A stretch of 15,804 nucleotides of DNA, from positions 1 to 15,804 of the forward strand of contig CAVJWR010000076.1 of NCBI GenBank assembly GCA_963653155.1, read 5' to 3'. Under the pieces are notes generated by a model. It did not search any database and was not told the origin of the DNA. It saw only the letters and a program-made list of their open reading frames with translations. Below are positions 14,629 through 15,804 of this stretch, one piece after another. The position numbers and the translations under genes were made by a program. How positions within the stretch are numbered: the first letter of the stretch is position 1; each line of letters begins with the position of its first letter. The stretch is from UBA1731 sp963653155. Its GTDB lineage: Bacteria > Verrucomicrobiota > Kiritimatiellia > RFP12 > UBA1067.

Positions 14629-15804
14629 TTCAACCTCCTGAAAGTCATTTCGCGGCCGAAGAACAGCGGATGCCGCGAATCGGTGAAGTAGACCTTGCGC
14701 CCACCACGCATTTCGGGCAAGACCTTCTCGTCCATCAAGTTCGTCGCCATTGCCGCACCTTCCGCCTCGATCGCGCTCGGCTCGAAACCATGCACCCATA
14801 CTGCGCATTTGCCGCCCATTCGGAAAACGGTCAGCCCGTCATCACCGACCGTCATGGACGGTTTGCCGTCCGGAAACGTGCGGCAGACCTTGGCGACGGC
14901 CCGATATGCCGGCTTTGGAGAGGCGTCACCGTAGACAATGCCCATGTGATACTCGAATCCGGCCGCAAGTAAGCCGTCATCCACGAAATCGTAGCCGAAT
15001 ACGGCTCTCACGCCCCTCCCCGACGCGGCAGTCATGTATGCACGCGCAATCAACGAAGCGTACTCATGGAGCGGAACAAGGTGGTCTACGCTCGCCTTGC
15101 GCCGAAAACCCGGAAAGGAGTCCCAGCCGATCTCCGTCATCCAGACATCGCGTCCACGACTCGCGGCATACAGCTCGTCCAGATCCGCCAGAAACTCGCG
15201 CTCGTCAACGAAACGGCGGTAGGGATGGACTGACACATCGTCGAACGTCTCGTTCGCCAAACTCTTCACGAATCCGAGGCCAAGGCCGGAGGCCGAGCAT
15301 CCGACCGTCCTCGCGGACGGGTCTTCCTCATGGACCACCCTCGTAGCCATAGGCAGCAGACGGCGGTAGTTGTCCATCCATTCCGACGCCATCGGCCATG
15401 GCAGGTTTGGCTCGTTGCAGATTTCCCACGCGACGACCTTTCCACGATAATGCCGTACGGCCTGGCGCAATGCCGCGCAATAGCGTTCGGGATAGTCGGG
15501 TACCTTGGTGTCTTCACGCCGCCAAATCGAGCTGAATAGCATACAAAGGCTCATTCCGTTCGTCTCGCATATCCTCATGATCCTATCGTAGTTCGAGAAG
15601 TCTGGCGTCCCATCCCCCGCAATCTGATACCACAGCATCTGTTCCCGCAGACAGCGTATGCCCGCGCGGCTGGCTGTCGCGGCGAGCCTTTCCATCATCC
15701 TAAAGCTTCGTTCCGAAAAGCCCCAGCGATGAAGATAGATGCCCGTACCCCACGGCGAATCCGGTTTCGGGATGGCACTCGGCTCAGCGTCAACAGGCGC
15801 AGTC
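14625..15804 (-). CDS. Clan GH-A glycoside hydrolase (GH39/GH5-like), N-terminus beyond the window
   Basis: The frame is open to the right edge, giving 392 visible residues. The first visible part (PWGTGIYLHRWGF, then RAGIRCLREQMLWYQI) is the opening of a TIM barrel, and is clearly in use upstream of the first ATG at 15698. Catalytic residues of clan GH-A are present: VVAWEICNEPNLPWP with the acid/base Glu after Asn (about visible residue 131), SVHPY in the middle, and DVWMTEIGW with the nucleophile Glu (about 224). A small beta domain (VGDDGLTVFRMGGKCAVWVHG) ends the protein, as in GH39 and related families. The enzyme would cleave beta- or alpha-L-linked glycosides by a retaining mechanism, substrate unknown. 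The family call is approximate: GH39, GH5 or an unassigned GH-A family. It overlaps the following GH42-like gene by four bases (ATGA). Confidence 0.75.
   Translation of the reverse strand, partial: TAPVDAEPSAIPKPDSPWGTGIYLHRWGFSERSFRMMERLAATASRAGIRCLREQMLWYQIAGDGTPDFSNYDRIMRICETNGMSLCMLFSSIWRREDTKVPDYPERYCAALRQAVRHYRGKVVAWEICNEPNLPWPMASEWMDNYRRLLPMATRVVHEEDPSARTVGCSASGLGLGFVKSLANETFDDVSVHPYRRFVDEREFLADLDELYAASRGRDVWMTEIGWDSFPGFRRKASVDHLVPLHEYASLIARAYMTAASGRGVRAVFGYDFVDDGLLAAGFEYHMGIVYGDASPKPAYRAVAKVCRTFPDGKPSMTVGDDGLTVFRMGGKCAVWVHGFEPSAIEAEGAAMATNLMDEKVLPEMRGGRKVYFTDSRHPLFFGREMTFRRLK
14634..14639 (-). promoter_or_regulatory. Ribosome binding site deciding the start of the GH42-like protein
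   Basis: A perfect AGGAGG lies five bases before ATG 14628-14626. It is inside the last codons of the upstream glycosidase gene, whose TGA stop shares bases with the ATG (ATGA). This rules out the longer in-frame start near 14808, which would overlap the upstream gene by about 180 bases and encode an unlikely Arg/Gly-rich leader. Confidence 0.85.

Noticed and set aside
14629..14808. Longer N-terminus for the GH42-like protein starting near 14808
   Set aside because: It would overlap the end of the upstream glycosidase by about 180 bases. The ATG at 14628 has a perfect AGGAGG and an ATGA overlap with the upstream stop.

Overview
The window looks like a scaffold piece from a metagenome-assembled genome: it is GC-rich and has two 10-N joins, at 3844-3853 and 7405-7414. 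The organism is probably a glycan-degrading member of the PVC superphylum (Kiritimatiellota, Lentisphaerota or Verrucomicrobiota). This rests on the mix of large multidomain glycosidases, a secreted autotransporter-like repeat protein, an FAD_oxidored protein carrying an NPCBM-type module, and multi-stem intergenic repeats. It is inference; no rRNA or phylogenetic marker search was possible.

Every convincing gene is on the minus strand, so the order below is transcription order, from right to left. (1) 15804-14625: a clan GH-A glycosidase (GH39/GH5-like) cut by the window edge. (2) 14628-11911: a 905-residue GH42-like protein that overlaps the previous stop codon (ATGA). (3) 11910-11684: the longest intergenic stretch, with a four-hairpin compound repeat, an imperfect palindrome and a weak promoter. 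(4) 11683-9307: a secreted beta-rich repeat protein whose well-placed ATG is one base out of frame across a run of nine A. (5) 9278-8298: a GH20-like TIM-barrel protein without a signal peptide. (6) 8266-6690: a secreted protein of unrecognised family with a TIM-barrel look, interrupted by the second N join. (7) 6589-5441: a FucO-type lactaldehyde reductase with its own extended -10 promoter. (8) 5329-1642: a very large FAD-oxidoreductase/NPCBM/Ig-like/GH27 alpha-galactosidase fusion. The sequence shows it as two overlapping frames, but only because of a false N join. (9) 1604-612: phosphate acetyltransferase. (10) 544-1: ScpA, cut by the left edge.

Together genes 1-8 read as a locus for dismantling a complex galactose-containing glycan, probably also rich in a 6-deoxyhexose (fucose or rhamnose). 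Extracellular or periplasmic glycosidases release sugars. FucO disposes of the lactaldehyde formed when fucose or rhamnose is broken down, and Pta converts acetyl-CoA to acetyl phosphate for acetate and ATP formation. ScpA is a chromosome-maintenance gene and marks the housekeeping border of the locus.

The points most worth a second look are the FAD-oxidoreductase-GH27 fusion, the false assembly gap inside it, the poly-A frameshift at the start of the surface protein, and the compound inverted repeat. No rRNA, tRNA, CRISPR array, insertion sequence or integrase was seen.
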